Below are positions 9,203 through 21,861 of a stretch of 64,000 nt of DNA, piece after piece. Within the stretch, counting starts at the first letter, position 1, and each line of letters begins with the position of its first letter. Position numbers and translations under genes: made by a program. The stretch spans positions 34,807,001 to 34,871,000 of the forward strand of contig NC_068560.1 in assembly GCF_022201045.2 (NCBI RefSeq), read 5' to 3'. The notes under the pieces were generated by a model that searched no databases, had not been told where the DNA came from, and saw only the letters and a list, made by a program, of their open reading frames with translations. Origin of the DNA: Citrus sinensis (lineage: Eukaryota; Streptophyta; Magnoliopsida; Sapindales; Rutaceae).

Positions 9203-10818
9203 AGGTCCAAGTTCATCGGCAACCCTAATTCTGTAATGTAATTTTACGAAGAAGAAATAAATCTATCAAATGCTATCAAAAGACCCTGGCATCCAACAAA
9301 GAAAGCACGGTTAGTGAGGTTTTAATTTTTTTATTTTCAACTTAACTGAAGGGATAAGCTTTGAAAAAGAGAAAAGAAAATTAAACTATATACCTCTAAT
9401 CTAGTAAAATCTATTAAATTGCAATTTGCAAAGTCATGGTTATTAAAATAATTATAGAAGAATGAGATATGTGCAGTTGAAAATAGGTATCCTGTTGCAA
9501 CTAAAGAACGCAATATGAATCATCATCTGCCACCCAGTGATACTCATGCCGCAAAAATTATTGTAAATTTATTTAATTATGGTCAGTGATGAAGTTTTTG
9601 CTGGAAAATTGATGCCTCCGAAAGAGATTAAGCAAAGGAATCCGACGGGTAATCAAAATACCAGACTGCCGAGGCATCCACATCTGAAGTCGCATTCTTT
9701 ACGTACCCTGTTATTAGTATCAACATTCTATAGTACCAAACTTTCCAAGCTGCCAAAAAGTTTTCAAAACTTTGTAACCAAAGCTGGCATATAAGATAGT
9801 TTAATTTTCTACTGATGACTGCGCTGTAATATCTCACCAAAGCATGACAACCAGAAGCTGCAGATAATTTAACAAAATCCAAGAGCCCGGAAAAGGCTTG
9901 CACAGAGAAGCCAGTCCAAGTTAAAGGAAGGGCATCCACCAAACACAGTGTATCCATACAACCCAATTACCCAAACCCACCAAGACATATCAAATGAAAC
10001 AGCAGCTCCAAAATCTAGAACATGAACAAATACCAACTTGTGAAAATATTGAGCACTAGCCCTACTGCATAAGTGCATGATATCACTTTATTCTTGATCC
10101 GACTCTGCAAGATTGTTTGTAATGGGAACAAAAAGGCATAGCTGAAATGCACTGGTAACATCCACAAAGCCACAAATCCTGAAAGCTTAGCTACATCCTC
10201 AGGCTGTCCTAAATATTTCAAAATTGGTGTTGTAAGGATGTAGGTTGGTAGCAGCAAGAAGCAACACAAGATTAGTACAATCCATGATCTTTGCATGTAA
10301 ATACCCAACATGTGTGTGTGTGTGTGTTTTTTTTTTTTTTTCTTTTGGCCCCGAAAGCTTGTCTGCAAAGTGTATCCAAAGCGCTTGCCATTCCCAACTA
10401 GCTAGTCTCAAAAGAATAAAAACCGAAAAAAAAAATGTCAAAGTGGATAATAAAGAAAAAAAAAATTCTTGGATACTCTTGATGTACTAAAGTAGCGAGG
10501 GAGCCGCATAGGAACGAGCATGAGCACCCACCCCATCTGGTACCACGGTGGGCTTTATTTTTGCCGCTGCATTGCACCCCTTCTATAAGATTATTGACTT
10601 GCGAACGTAGAGATAGAGGTATAGATTATTACCAGGAGGCCGAAACTGAAGCCAAAGATGACATTATTTGCTACAGAAATGGCTGCAAGTTGAACATCGC
10701 CAAGGCGACCACCAAAAGCCTGGATGGCAATGTTGGTAGAATAAGCAGCTACAAGGCTCAAAATTGCAGGACCTGCAATGCGCCATAGTTTATTTGACTC
10801 CACCCAGACCATTGTCAC
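9203..10818 (-). pseudogene. MATE (DTX-type) transporter pseudogene, 5' part
   Basis: Minus-strand segments follow MATE order: VWVESNKLWRIAGPAILSLV and FGGRLGDVQLAAISVANNV (10818 to about 10635); GMASALDTLCRQAFGAK then HMLGIYMQRSWIVLILCCFL and ILKYLGQPEDVAKLSGFVAL (10402 to about 10080); DFGAAVSFDMSWWVWVIGLY and PLTWTGFSVQAFSGLLDFVK (10030-9840); WYYRMLILITGYVKNAT; MSITGWQMMIHIAFF (about 9550); IRVADELGPENE (about 9205-9240). These proteins export organic cations or flavonoids at vacuole or plasma membrane. The copy is dead. A T15(TG)8 microsatellite at 10310-10341 breaks the frame between FGAK and HMLG, a stop replaces a codon before the DFGAA segment, one base is inserted before WYYR, and the start codon is not found. 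The gene resumes at 5281 beyond the transposon. Confidence 0.8.
10310..10341. repeat. Compound microsatellite (TG)n(T)n in a former MATE exon
   Basis: About 8 TG units followed by about 15 T. On the minus strand it lies where the family has GAK(Q)YHMLG, so it expanded within coding sequence and shifts the frame. Confidence 0.8.
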
Positions 10819-11997
10819 TAGGCCCTTGTTTTGCTTATTATCATTTTATTCAAATTCTGGTGACAAAGATTCTGGTAATTAACAAGACTTAGATTTAGAT
10901 GTTAGAAACTAACGGAATACGAACTATGTAATTAGAGATGCCGGCCGAAATTTATACCTGGCATTTTAAAATTATCGGATAACTCGAGAATGACCTTCTA
11001 ACCTCTCACTCGATCAATATATTTGAAGGCTGTCACCGTTCAAGCAGGTAATTGAGAAAATTAATGGTTCTATTATATAACTCTCGTTCTCTCAAGCAGT
11101 TTTCTTACGGAGGTCAATAGATGTTTAAATTTAAAAGAATGTCAATCATGGATGTACATTGATTGTATTAATTAACTTATTTCTTGCGATAAATAGTTTA
11201 AGCTCATAAATTGTTATTAGACCAACGAAATACAATAAAAGACATTCTATCACAAGGATAATGATTCAATGAAAATAAGTTAAGTTTTTACTGAACAGTG
11301 AATCAATAGTTATTAAATAAGAGAAAAAAAATAAAACTACAAAATAAATCTTGACTCTTAATTCTTAGCTTAGCGAAAAATAAGCTCAATACTGAACCTT
11401 AATCCATATCACAATTGTTCTTCGAACACCCAATGGATACGAAGGAGAAAATATCACAGATTTTGTCTGCAAAGGCAAATCCTTAAATTTTGGAGGGCTT
11501 AAAGAAAAATTTTGCTGTGTCTGATTAGTGTTAATGTATTTCTAGACACTTGGTGTCAATAAAGTAGAATAGCTTTATGGCACAAAATAGCATATTTGGC
11601 TCAAAGTTGGATAAATTATTTAGATGGACATTAATTACCACGCACGAGTTAATCTCAACTGTTGAAAGTATAAATGATCCAAGCAATAATCTATACCTCC
11701 TTCGAAGTCGGTCGGAGATGATAATATAGCCACCAATGGCTCAAAGATGATTAAAACAAATACAAGCATTCGATTCAAAACCAAAAGCAGTACAACACAA
11801 CCCCCGAGTTAAATCTCATCGAGGTACTCTACAACTACAGTTTTAAATTATGATCAAGCTTGCCTCAAGTTCTGAGCTTAAGGGGTACAATTTCTACAAA
11901 AAAAAATGGCTATGAATCATGATTGCCAAAATAAAAAATGAAGAATTAAGCAACAAAATCAACAGCAACTACTCCACTAACTAGTATTGCCTCCAGC
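10819..11997. other. Intergenic AT-rich stretch
   Basis: Lies between the 5' end of the MATE pseudogene and the stop codon of the Rab gene. I see no open frame of note, RNA gene or clear repeat. The right end should contain the Rab 3' untranslated region. Confidence 0.5.
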
Positions 11998-14900
11998 TTA
12001 GCATGCACAACCACCTCTTTGCTCATTCTCTGAAGGTGCCTCAGGGATACCCTGGAAATATCTGCAATCACATGTAAAAAGAATACAGATCATCAATTGA
12101 AGTAGTTTACTGGAAACAAGGAAATGAAGACCATGGCTCCTAGGCATTAATATACATTATGTTCGCACACTGCTGGCTACTACAACAGAGATTAAAAGAG
12201 ACAAACATGGTAGATTTTTCTTACCATCAGAAACGATGGAGGATTAATGTTAAAATCACAAGGAAATATTTAATTGTTAATAAACTAGAAAGAAAAGGAG
12301 ATCCCAAGAAAATATAAATAGTAAATTTCTCACACACCACTTTCAAACATACTTATATTTTAGGAAACCACACCACCTGCACCACTGTAGCCCACAATCA
12401 TAGTTCAGCCAAAAACACAATGCTAAGCATCTCACACATAGAAGGACAAGCATGAAAATACCCACAATTTGCATTCCACAACTTCACATTGAAGAATAAA
12501 AGAAACATACGTGAATTGAAGGAAAAAAACAGTAATTCGTCAAGCTCTTTTGGCACCCATCAAATGTAACCTTTGTTCAGAAAATATTCTAAGAATGATT
12601 CCAATAGCTATTAATATAAGATGCATCATCAAACTTTGACAAAAGCACTAAATCTCAGGTGGCAACTACCGAATCTCCTAATAACTAGGTGTCACAGATA
12701 CAAATATGCTAATAAGAATGAGAGAGAACATCCTTGAACAAATGTCAGGCCAAACAAACTTATAGATTGCACCTTTATAGTTAAAAATATGCGCTTAACT
12801 ACTTCCAATCATCCATCTTATCTCTGCTTGCCTTTCCTAAAGAAAAAGTTCTCTTCAACACCCACCATTCACCCATCAAGCAACCACCAATAAGCCCAAT
12901 TAAATTTGTCTAATGGATATCTAGAACCAGTTTTGTAACACCCTAGGCGAATCCCACATCGGCAAAGCACGGGAGAGATGCTGGGTTTATAAGGGGTGAT
13001 CCACACCTTAATTGGCAAGACGCGTTTTGGGGTGTATGGGCGCCCCAAGAACAAATCCGTGCGGGCCTTGTTAAGGCCCAAAGCGGACAATATCTTGCCA
13101 GATCTGGGTTGGGTCATGACATTGTGGTATCAGAGCGGCTCCGCGTGTCCTCTTGAGCGATGGTGGGGCAAACCTCAGCGAGGACGCTGAGTCCCCAAGG
13201 GGGGGTGTATGTAACACCCTAGGCGAATCCCACATCGGCAAAGCACGGGAGAGATGCTGGGTTTATAAGGGGTGATCCACACCTTAATTGGCAAGACGCG
13301 TTTTGGGGTGTATGGGCCCCCCAAGAACAAATCCGTGCGGGCCTTGTTAAGGCCCAAAGCGGACAATATCTTGCCAGGTCTGGGTTGGGTCATGACAAGT
13401 TTTTTTAACTTCCCAATCTTAAAAACATACTTCTAAAGTAGATCAAAGATTGAAGCCCATAAAGTGTGAAATAAATGTCCTTGCTGTTTGATTCTTTAAA
13501 ATATTTTTTGTTCATTCTTTACAAGTGTCTGTTTCCCTCCCCAAGAGAAATAATAGAAACTAGAGGATATAAATGGAAGGTTGGATTACAGGCAAGACAT
13601 AGGTGAAGAGAGGCTAAACTAGCTCCAGTAATCATACTGAATTTTGGATTATGATCGTATTGACTGTACATTTACCCATACATATATATCCATTTCTAGT
13701 TGGACAGTTTTGTGCAGCCCAATTAAGACACTGTAAAACTACATAAGTTACTGATACCCATCTGGTTATGGGTGGGTATGGGCAGGTCAGAAGGTACGAG
13801 GGAGTTGCCACCTCTGACCATAGCAGAGAATGCAACCACACCCCCCACATTCCTTTACATTCACAAATATTACAATGAAAATGGAGCAATTCTGTGATTC
13901 CTTTTTTTTTTTTTTCTATAGGAGTCTATACACATATATGTCTTTTCAAACAAATGGCATAGTTGGATCTTTATTCAACAAAGCAAATTTATTGTAAAAG
14001 ATAATCTTGACCATACAACAAGACAAAAATAATGTTAGTATTTTGATAGGTTATTTATACTGAAAGTTTGTGGAGCGCTTTAGAGGGAATATGAGTTAGA
14101 AGGGTCTGACTGAAATAGCTTTAGAAATTTCTGTCCAAAGTACACAAACTAAAACCCAAGCCCCAATAAGTGTTTTCGAGTTAGATTGGATTTGTACACA
14201 AACTAAAACCCCAAGCCCCAATAAGTAATCATGCTCATCATGTTCAAATAAAGGGCAATAACTTACATGTCTTGTTCACGCTCATTGGCTAGAGCAGCTC
14301 TTGCAATAGACAAGAATGCAGCATCAACATTGACATCCTCCTTTGCTGAGGTCTCAAAGTAAGGTATGTTGCCTTTGGAAGCACACCAGTCCTTGGCTTT
14401 CTTCTCAGACACCTGTACAGGCATCAATTAGATCAAACAAAAGAAAAGAACATAGAAACATGTCCACGGTAGAAACTTTTCCAGACTTACCACTCGACTG
14501 TTCCCACCATCGATATCAATCTTGTTTCCAAGCAATATAAAGGGAAACGTCCTTGGATCAGCTGGGTTAGCCTGGGACATAATAAGAATGGTAACAATGT
14601 TAACAATGAAACAATTCAAGAATGTATCAGCTAGAACATGAATGAAGGCAACAAATAAAGCAAGAAGCCATGAACCACCAGATACCTGTTTAAGAAACTC
14701 CTCGTGCCAATTGTCAAGAGTATCAAAAGACTTCATAACATTGACATCATAAACTAGAACACAGCAATCTGCCCCTCTGTAGAAAGCAACCCCAAGACTC
14801 TGAAATCTCTCTTGTCCAGCTGTGTCCCAAATCTATGAACACAACACAACCATTCAACATCACAAAACTCCACATCAAACTCTTCAAAATCAACATTCAA

Positions 14901-15586
14901 ATTCCATTTGATAAAAAAAGAAAATAGAAAAATCGACACCCACTTGTAGCGTGACAAGCCTATCATCAATTTGGAGTTCTTTAGTGACAAAATCAGCTCC
15001 AATTGTAGCTTTATACTGCTGACTAAATTTCTTATGCACGTATCTAATAAAAGCAGTCAAAGGCCACAAAAATACCACCAATCCAAAAGAAGGTCCGCAA
15101 ATTACTCCCAAAGTAAGCCAAATCCCAGTCAAACTCAGAACTTTCCAGATATCAAAAAGTAAAATAAAAGCAACCTAATTCAATCACAATGTACAGTGAA
15201 ATCCTTCATAAAGACCAACAACAATAAACAATATTTCTTTTCAGTTTTCGAAACACCAACTTCATTAGGGAAAAAAAATTGCAAAATAAATATGAAATAT
15301 AATATTTAATCTACCAGCAAAACACCCAACAAAAACATAAATTTTTAAAATACAGATTTTAGAGATCTTAAATAACATAATTGGTCCAAAGGATACTGGT
15401 TCATCAGCGACGTCTTGCCGACTCTGACATTAACAAATTGAAAGTAAATAAATTGTAATGATTTCACACAAAACCATGAAAAAAATTAAATAATCAAAAT
15501 AAAATCACCCTAAGAAAAAGAAAAAAGAAAATTTACCCACTGTCGCCAAGAACGATGACCTTGAGCAAAGTTCGTCTACGTGACAT
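11998..15586 (-). CDS. RABG3: Rab7-type small GTPase (RABG3 class)
   Basis: Seven exons: 15586-15537, 15423-15397, 15043-14944, 14832-14686, 14571-14491, 14412-14267 and 12061-11998 (615 bases, 204 residues, typical for the family). The G-domain motifs are intact: GDSGVGKTS (P-loop), YKATIGADF (effector loop), [11 protein letters not shown] (switch II), [13 protein letters not shown] (NKxD) and ETSAKEDVN (SAK). The tail GGCAC carries the CxC that is geranylgeranylated for membrane attachment. Rab7 proteins drive fusion of late endosomes with the vacuole and autophagosome maturation. The tail wording [18 protein letters not shown] differs from the LYLPDTID tail of other RABG3 members, so it belongs to a RABG3 subgroup. 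The start is the first ATG before the family N-terminus [14 protein letters not shown]. The last intron (about 2.2 kb) contains a TRIM. Confidence 0.95.
12929..12933. repeat. 5-bp target site duplication, left
   Basis: AGTTT directly before the TRIM; the same five bases follow it at 13398-13402. Confidence 0.8.
12934..13397 (+). mobile_element. TRIM (miniature LTR retroelement) in the last Rab intron
   Basis: Two direct repeats of 188 bases (12934-13121 and 13210-13397) start TGTAACACCC and end TCATGACA. They enclose only 88 bases. The internal part opens with TGGTATCAGAGC, the primer-binding site complementary to initiator tRNA-Met, and closes with a purine run (AAGGGGGGG) fitting a polypurine tract. 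A perfect AGTTT duplication flanks it. The two LTRs differ at about two positions, so the insertion is young, probably under a million years at usual plant rates. It has no coding capacity, as is normal for TRIMs, and looks structurally whole. The open frames in it are incidental. Confidence 0.93.
13398..13402. repeat. 5-bp target site duplication, right
   Basis: AGTTT, identical to 12929-12933. Confidence 0.8.
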
Positions 15587-16957
15587 GGCGCTAATTCAAT
15601 AATAATCAAAACTTCAATCTTCAAAATCTTAATTGATTTTTTCTCTTTTTTTTTTTTCTCTTAACAATTCATACGCATATGTTAAGAAATATTAAATGGA
15701 ATCTGTGTGCTTTTAGGATTCGAAGACAGTTTTTTTCTGTTGTAATTTGTTTTCCGAAGAAAGGAGGAGAAGAAGAAGGAGAAAGCAAAATAAAAAAGGA
15801 GCGCCAATTTCGATCTGCTTTTTCTGAAACAAAAAATTAATTTTTTATGCCGGCAAAAAATAATTAATTGACCCAACCCAGCGCGACACATGCTACATAA
15901 ATATGTAAGTGGGGTCGTTTTGTTAGGCTTTCTCGCCTACTTTCTCGTCGTTTTATGTCTTATAGTTACTGTCGTTTTTAAGATCTTCAATTAACGAAAT
16001 TTTAACTCATTGTCACAAATTTATCAATTATATGTAAATAATGTTTATTAGCATCGTTAATTTCAACTCTATAAAATCTCCTTTTTTTTCCCTTAATTCG
16101 AAATCTCAATCGTTCTATTATTTCAACAATATTTCAAATCACATTTTAAGTGTACATCTCTAAATAACAAAAATAGGAACAATAATTTTCGAGTGTTATT
16201 TTTCTTTGAGAAAAAAATATTTACTTATTTATTAATAATGCGGTGTACAGTTAATCATCTTCTAATTATAAATAATATATTGTCCAAGAAACCGATCTAA
16301 AATCTCGCGTTTAAAATGTACTTTTCAAGTGCTTTGGACAATCGAAGGGAAAAGCAGTTACTAGATTAGGGAAAAGACCTTTTTATGCGTTTGGACTTTG
16401 GATTCAAGTAATCAAAAACTTTTTAGATCACATAATTTGACGTGCGTTCTAACAGAAACACTTCATGGTTATACAACATAAATGTCGGCACTGTGGGGTC
16501 AAATCCTTGAGTAAATTAATATTGTATTTTCTTCCTATCGTCTTGTTTATCTTGTTTTATATTATAAAATGATTCCATTAAACATGGAATAAAACAATTT
16601 CTTTTAGCAAATTGGAAGTCAATATTAACCATAACATAAGAAACCCAATATCTAAAATCATAATACCAATTTATGCACACTAGTGTTCCTGCCAAATCCT
16701 ATGGCAACATTTTATGGTAACTAAATAAGTATTGAACAGCTCAAAAAGAATAATCAAGACAGAATTTTTAACTTATAAAGCATTGCCATTGAAATTCTAT
16801 GATCATCAAAAAGCTAATTGCACACATAATATGAAAGTAATGTTCAATGATCAGAAAGTTGTAGACAAGCCTTATGCAAGTATCTGAAAGCTTCTCATCC
16901 ACTCAAAACTTCAAAAAGAAAAAGAGAAAAAGTCGCGGTGGCGTCTATTCACCAACC
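15587..16957. other. Intergenic stretch between Rab gene start and next gene's 3' end
   Basis: Should contain the Rab promoter and 5' leader (15587 to about 15900) and the 3' untranslated region of the gene ending at 16958. AT-rich, with no clear RNA gene or repeat. Confidence 0.5.
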
Positions 16958-18721
16958 CTATTTCATAAAAAAGTTCCTAGTTCTCTTCCTTATACGAGTA
17001 AAAACTATAACTACGCAAGCAATGACCCATGGAGGGAAGTTCCAACCTGGAACGTTTAATTTGTTAATCCATTCAGGACGATCCTTGAATAAGAGTGTTA
17101 TCAGAAGCGTTATAACTGTTAATCCGAATAAGATCTTGGTCACTGGTTTAATCATGGAATCCTGCATTAGAGAGTGTCAACGAGTAAATAACCAAGCAAG
17201 TAACACCGCCTTAATGCTAAAAATATCTTTTCTTTCAGTGAAAAATGTCAGGCATCAGGCATAAGGAGAAAAAGGTACAAAAAATATTTATGCATGTTAA
17301 CTTATGTCCAGCCACAAGGAATAATACATATGTTGTGTTGTCCAGTCTTCTGAACGCCAACAATTTATAAGGCATTATTATCTAGAAGAAAATCTCAAAA
17401 GAAAGCTCTTTCTCAGGCCCCTACTCCCGACTTTTAAGGCGAAAGCATGCATCTCGTCTCATGAACATAAAATAAAACTATGACACATAGGTGCATTCTG
17501 ACCATGAGGATGATGACTTCACTGTTTTGTTTTCATGCTACTGAAAAAGATGTCAAACATAGTCATCTTGTAACTGACCCCTACTGGTTTGCTACCCAAA
17601 CGATCCAAGCATGACAGATGTGATGCAGCAAGGTCAAAGTGGTAAAAGAGAGGACAAGATTTTGAAGGTTCAATAAACAAAGCTCAATCAGTAGAAAGAA
17701 AAAGTTCAAATAAATAATCAATCATGAAACTCAGCATTATCTTTGACGTCAAATTCCAAAAAGAGTTTAGACAAAGTTGCTCTCAAAGCATGTTGCTAGG
17801 TCATAGCTTATGTTCACTCAACTTGAGGATATCTAAGGGAATCTTCAATGCTGCGAAGCAGCAAAAGTTTCTATTTTAGACTCTACAAAACTCCATCTGA
17901 CCAAAAAGAGCAAACTAGGAAGAAGTTGGACAAATGAGTATCCTTAAGAAACCAAAGGAATAAATCAACAATCATCACTATGAAATTTAATCCAATACTA
18001 AAATGAAACAGAATCACTAGTTGTCAAGTAAAACACTTTTAGTTTTTAGCACAACAACTACAAACATACTTTTGGTCCTAGAGAATTTAGTTTTTTCATT
18101 TCATACCCCCAAAACTTATCCCACCCCATGCACAACCACAAGCGCAAACACAAATTAGAGATATTTTCCCTTCTCCAAGGTTGTGTGAGAGGGAATCGAC
18201 CTCTTGCTTCCACTGCCAAACTAATTGGACTATCCCACAGATAATTAAAAATTTTCTAACATTTTCCTATCAATCGAGCAGCTCAATTCAACTCACACTA
18301 AATTAAAATTAAAAAAAATTCAAAGATTCAATAAAAAAAAAATGTCTTTGAAAAGAATCACCTGCGGTTCGCCGTCCATGTAAACAACAGAGCCATCCTT
18401 GTACCCAAGCATAGACCGTCCGTTCCGCCGATTAAACCGGATCGGAACGCCCCGACCCACACCGGTCGAGAATGCGTAGACCGATTTGAACCCGTACTTG
18501 TCTAGAATTTCTCGGACATCGAGCTGGTCCTGATCCCACCCGACCAAGCTCGACTTGAACACGGCGATCGGACCCTCGCCGCGACGGTACAAATGGATCT
18601 CGACTTCGGGGACTTTCGTCTTAACGGTTTCCGGAGTCTGGTTCGTGGGTGACCCGTTTGTAATCGGTTTCCTTTCTTCTTCGATTTCTTCGTTTATTAG
18701 TTTTTCTCTCTCCATTTCCAT
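16958..18721 (-). CDS. Unnamed plant protein with two C-terminal membrane spans
   Basis: Two exons, 18721-18362 and 17161-16958 (564 bases, 187 residues), joined GCAG/GTGATT to TGCAG/GATTCC in phase. The N-terminal 40 residues are charged and probably disordered (MEMEREKLINEEIEEERKP). The conserved-looking core follows: VEIHLYRRGEGPIAVFKSSL, GWDQDQLDVREILDKYGFKS, VYAFSTGVGRGVPIRFNRRN, GRSMLGYKDGSVVYMDGEPQ. Exon 2 adds two hydrophobic spans, ILFGLTVITLLITLLF and PPWVIACVVIVF, separated by about 22 residues, and a basic tail (RIRKRTRNFFMK). The layout suggests a soluble N-terminal domain anchored by a hairpin in a membrane. I do not recognise a named family. Codon use in exon 1 is unusually GC-rich for the area. 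Confidence 0.8.
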
Positions 18722-19207
18722 GTTGTTTCTAAGCTGAACCTTTTTTTTTTTGGTTCTTTTCCAAATTTAACCCGTATATTTTTTAATTGAGATATTTCAA
18801 ACACACCCCTAATGTTTTTTATTTTTTCCCAAGAGTTTTACTTTTCCATTTGTATCAAAAAAGGTCTCTGTCCGAGTGTCCGTATCTAGTAACTGGCAGT
18901 ACAGTAAGTGGTAATGCTGCCTTAATCGAAATGAATTCAGATCCTCCTATCAAAATTTGTATGACTTTTCTAAATTTATTGATAGATGGTAATTATTAAG
19001 TTGAAGTGTCGAGATTTATTTATTTGGATCTTATTTTATTAATCTTCAATTCTATATTTTATCCAATTAATAGTGTATTGATACGTAAGTTTTGTACACA
19101 AAATGTTTTGTACTCTATCTTTACTTCTTCTTTTTTTGCACCATATATATTTTATGTATTAATTCTTTTTCACGAATATTCAAAAACTTACAACTGCTAA
19201 GTTTTTA
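18722..19207. other. Intergenic, promoter side of the two-span membrane protein gene
   Basis: AT-rich; nothing recognisable beyond the expected promoter region of the gene starting at 18721. Confidence 0.4.
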
Positions 19208-19390
19208 GCCCGTTTGGAAGTGTGGTGAGGTAGCTGGACTGTCAAAACCTAATTACTAAGGTATTTGGTAATACTTGTAAGTGAGCTTTGGTAGCTTAGT
19301 AAATTTTTTTTCCCAACTTATACTCTACAGCTATATTTTTTACTCCACAACCAACTTAAAAACTACAACACCTCACTCCTAAACACAGTT
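19208..19390. repeat. Small foldback (MITE-like) repeat
   Basis: The left end CCCGTTTGGAAGTGTGGTGA is an imperfect inverted match of the right end CACCTCACTCCTAAACACAG. The total is about 180 bases with no coding capacity. Target duplication was not resolved, so class and exact ends are uncertain. Confidence 0.45.
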
Positions 19391-21861
19391 TGTAAAAGAG
19401 GATCTGTACAAAAATAAAAATATTTTCATATAATTAGACAAAATTTAAGGGAAATGACTCAGTTTAATATTTCGATGTCTTAGCACTTCAGCAGCATACA
19501 TAGTGATCCTTTAAGCGCTGTACATAGAGATGATTTAATTATGATGTTTATTACAGTAATAATAATCAAAAGCAGTGGAGGTTCTCAAGACTTTGAAAAA
19601 GAAAAAATCGATAGGAATGCGGATCAATTCGGATGAGTACAATAATATTCACCTTAATCTAATCCCAACTTCCAATTTGATTAGAATTTATTCGTCAACA
19701 TGTTTTAGAAAAAAGATTTATTTTGGTAATGATAAATTATTTATTTTTCAACAACAGCACATTTAAAATTTTAAATTTTAACCGGCACTCGGAATATAAA
19801 AGTATGTTGAATTGGAAGCAATGGGCCTGTCTGTTCTCCGCATAGACAGCTTTGTCAAATGTCAATGGTGCTCCTTCCTTTACTTTCACCGACGCTTTTC
19901 GGCATCTTTCTAAAAACTAAATGGTGGAGTGGAACTATTTAAACTAAGATCAGTTTGATAATGTTATAATTTTTAAAATAATCACCGCTGTGCTATTAAA
20001 AATAATAAAAACTGAAAAGAATTAGTTAAACATTTAATAATAGTTATTTTTAAAAATATTGTAATTTTAAAAACAGTCATATATGTTTAATAAATATTGT
20101 TGTTAATTTATTATAAGACTGCAAATAATTGAAAAAGACATAATGTTGAATAAAATTTATTTATACTTTTATAAACATGTATAAATAATAATTTCTTTAT
20201 TTTGTATATATAATAGTTGACAACTAAAATAAATATTTTTATTTTATTAATTTTATTTTTTATTTTGTTATCTTAATATGATTGGTAATAATAATAATAT
20301 TTTTAAAATTAATGATTTTATTTCAAAATGAAATAAGGGTAATTTTATTTTTTACAAAATAAGTGAGGATATATATATATAATTGCATTAAGTATAAAAT
20401 TATCATCAAAATTAAATTTTAAAAAACTATTTCTTTTTCCCTTTTCAAAATCTATTATAGAAATGGGTGATTTTATCAAAAGTGATTAAAAGTTTACTAA
20501 ACGCTAAAATTAACTCTAAGATTTTAAAAATTACTTTTGAATCTCCCAATAGTAATTACAAATGGGCTCTTTGACGATGAAATCCTTTCTGTGAGCTTAA
20601 TCTAAGAAAACGATCTCTAAAATTCTCATTGGTCTCATTCTAAATTTAGTTCAACGACGTGTGCATATTTTATGTTGCACGTGGATAGAAAGAAATACAA
20701 TTACAGAACTAAAATTATAAAAAAACGAAAGTGACTCATTGTCCCAAAATGTTCTTTTTCTTTTAAATTAAAAAATGTACTTTACAAAAAATTTAAAAAA
20801 AAAAATCGTGTACTTTTCATTTTTCAGATTAAACAACTTTTGGCAGCAGCACTTGCATAACAAATCCCATAATTATGTTATACACCTTTATATCAATTAC
20901 AAGTGTAATTGCAATAATAATTACAAATAATATCGAGCCTAATAATGCTTCACTTGAAGTTATCAGTTGGATTTAGAGGTGAGAATTTGAGTGACAATTT
21001 ATTTATTTAATGCAATTCAAATTAAACGGGTTTTGGTTTGGAAAAATTGGTCTGTTTAATAAATGGATAATTTTGATTTGTTAAATAAAAAAATTGAATT
21101 TAAGTTTTTAGTATATAAAAGAATTGATTTCAAGATTGAGATCATTAATTCAATTATTCATTTAGGATTCGTTTGTATTTTACAGGATGTTAATTTTTTT
21201 GTTCTTTCTATTTTATTTTACTTAGTTTTTGTTTATTAGTTATTATTTTTGTAAATGACTCCAAGTTTGATTTATTTGTTGTTAATTATGATAAACTAAT
21301 TGTATCCTAATTCAATTCGATTTGTTAATTTATTTGTTAAGTTTTTTAAACAAATACAGATTTGATTCATTTGTTTAGTTGTATCTTTTTTTCAAGCGTC
21401 ATCATCTAAAACTTATAAAATCTATTAAAAAAAACTTTCGAAATCACTATAATCCCTCTTTGTTTCCTTTAAAAGATTTTATCCATCGTTGTCATAATTA
21501 TAAAAGAAAAATTGATATTTCTTCATCATCATCTATTGAGTATTATAAATTATTTTTTCAATAATTATAAAAGTGGAGTATACAATATTTTAAAAGAGAT
21601 AATAACTTAAAAAGTTAAAAGAAATTAAGATTTGAAATTATTATATAGATGCACTTAAGTGCTATTTACCCTTTTAAGTGATTTCATATAAAGATAAAAT
21701 AAATTTTATTATAAAAGTGATTTGTAAGGATTAGTGACATAAAAAATAAATTATTTCGAATCTACTCATGAAGTACCTAGTGGCCCAAATCCAGTCGGAA
21801 ATATTTTTCCAACTCGCAAGAAGATTAAAATAGGCGACTACAGTAATATCTCAACAAATAT
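19391..21861. other. Long AT-rich intergenic stretch
   Basis: Very AT-rich, with short open frames only (for example 19575-19766 and 21379-21564) that resemble nothing known. No RNA gene, no clear terminal repeats. Confidence 0.5.

Noticed and set aside
12869-13393. Two similar minus-strand open frames of 82 and 72 codons
   Set aside because: They arise from the two LTRs of the TRIM; no protein family.
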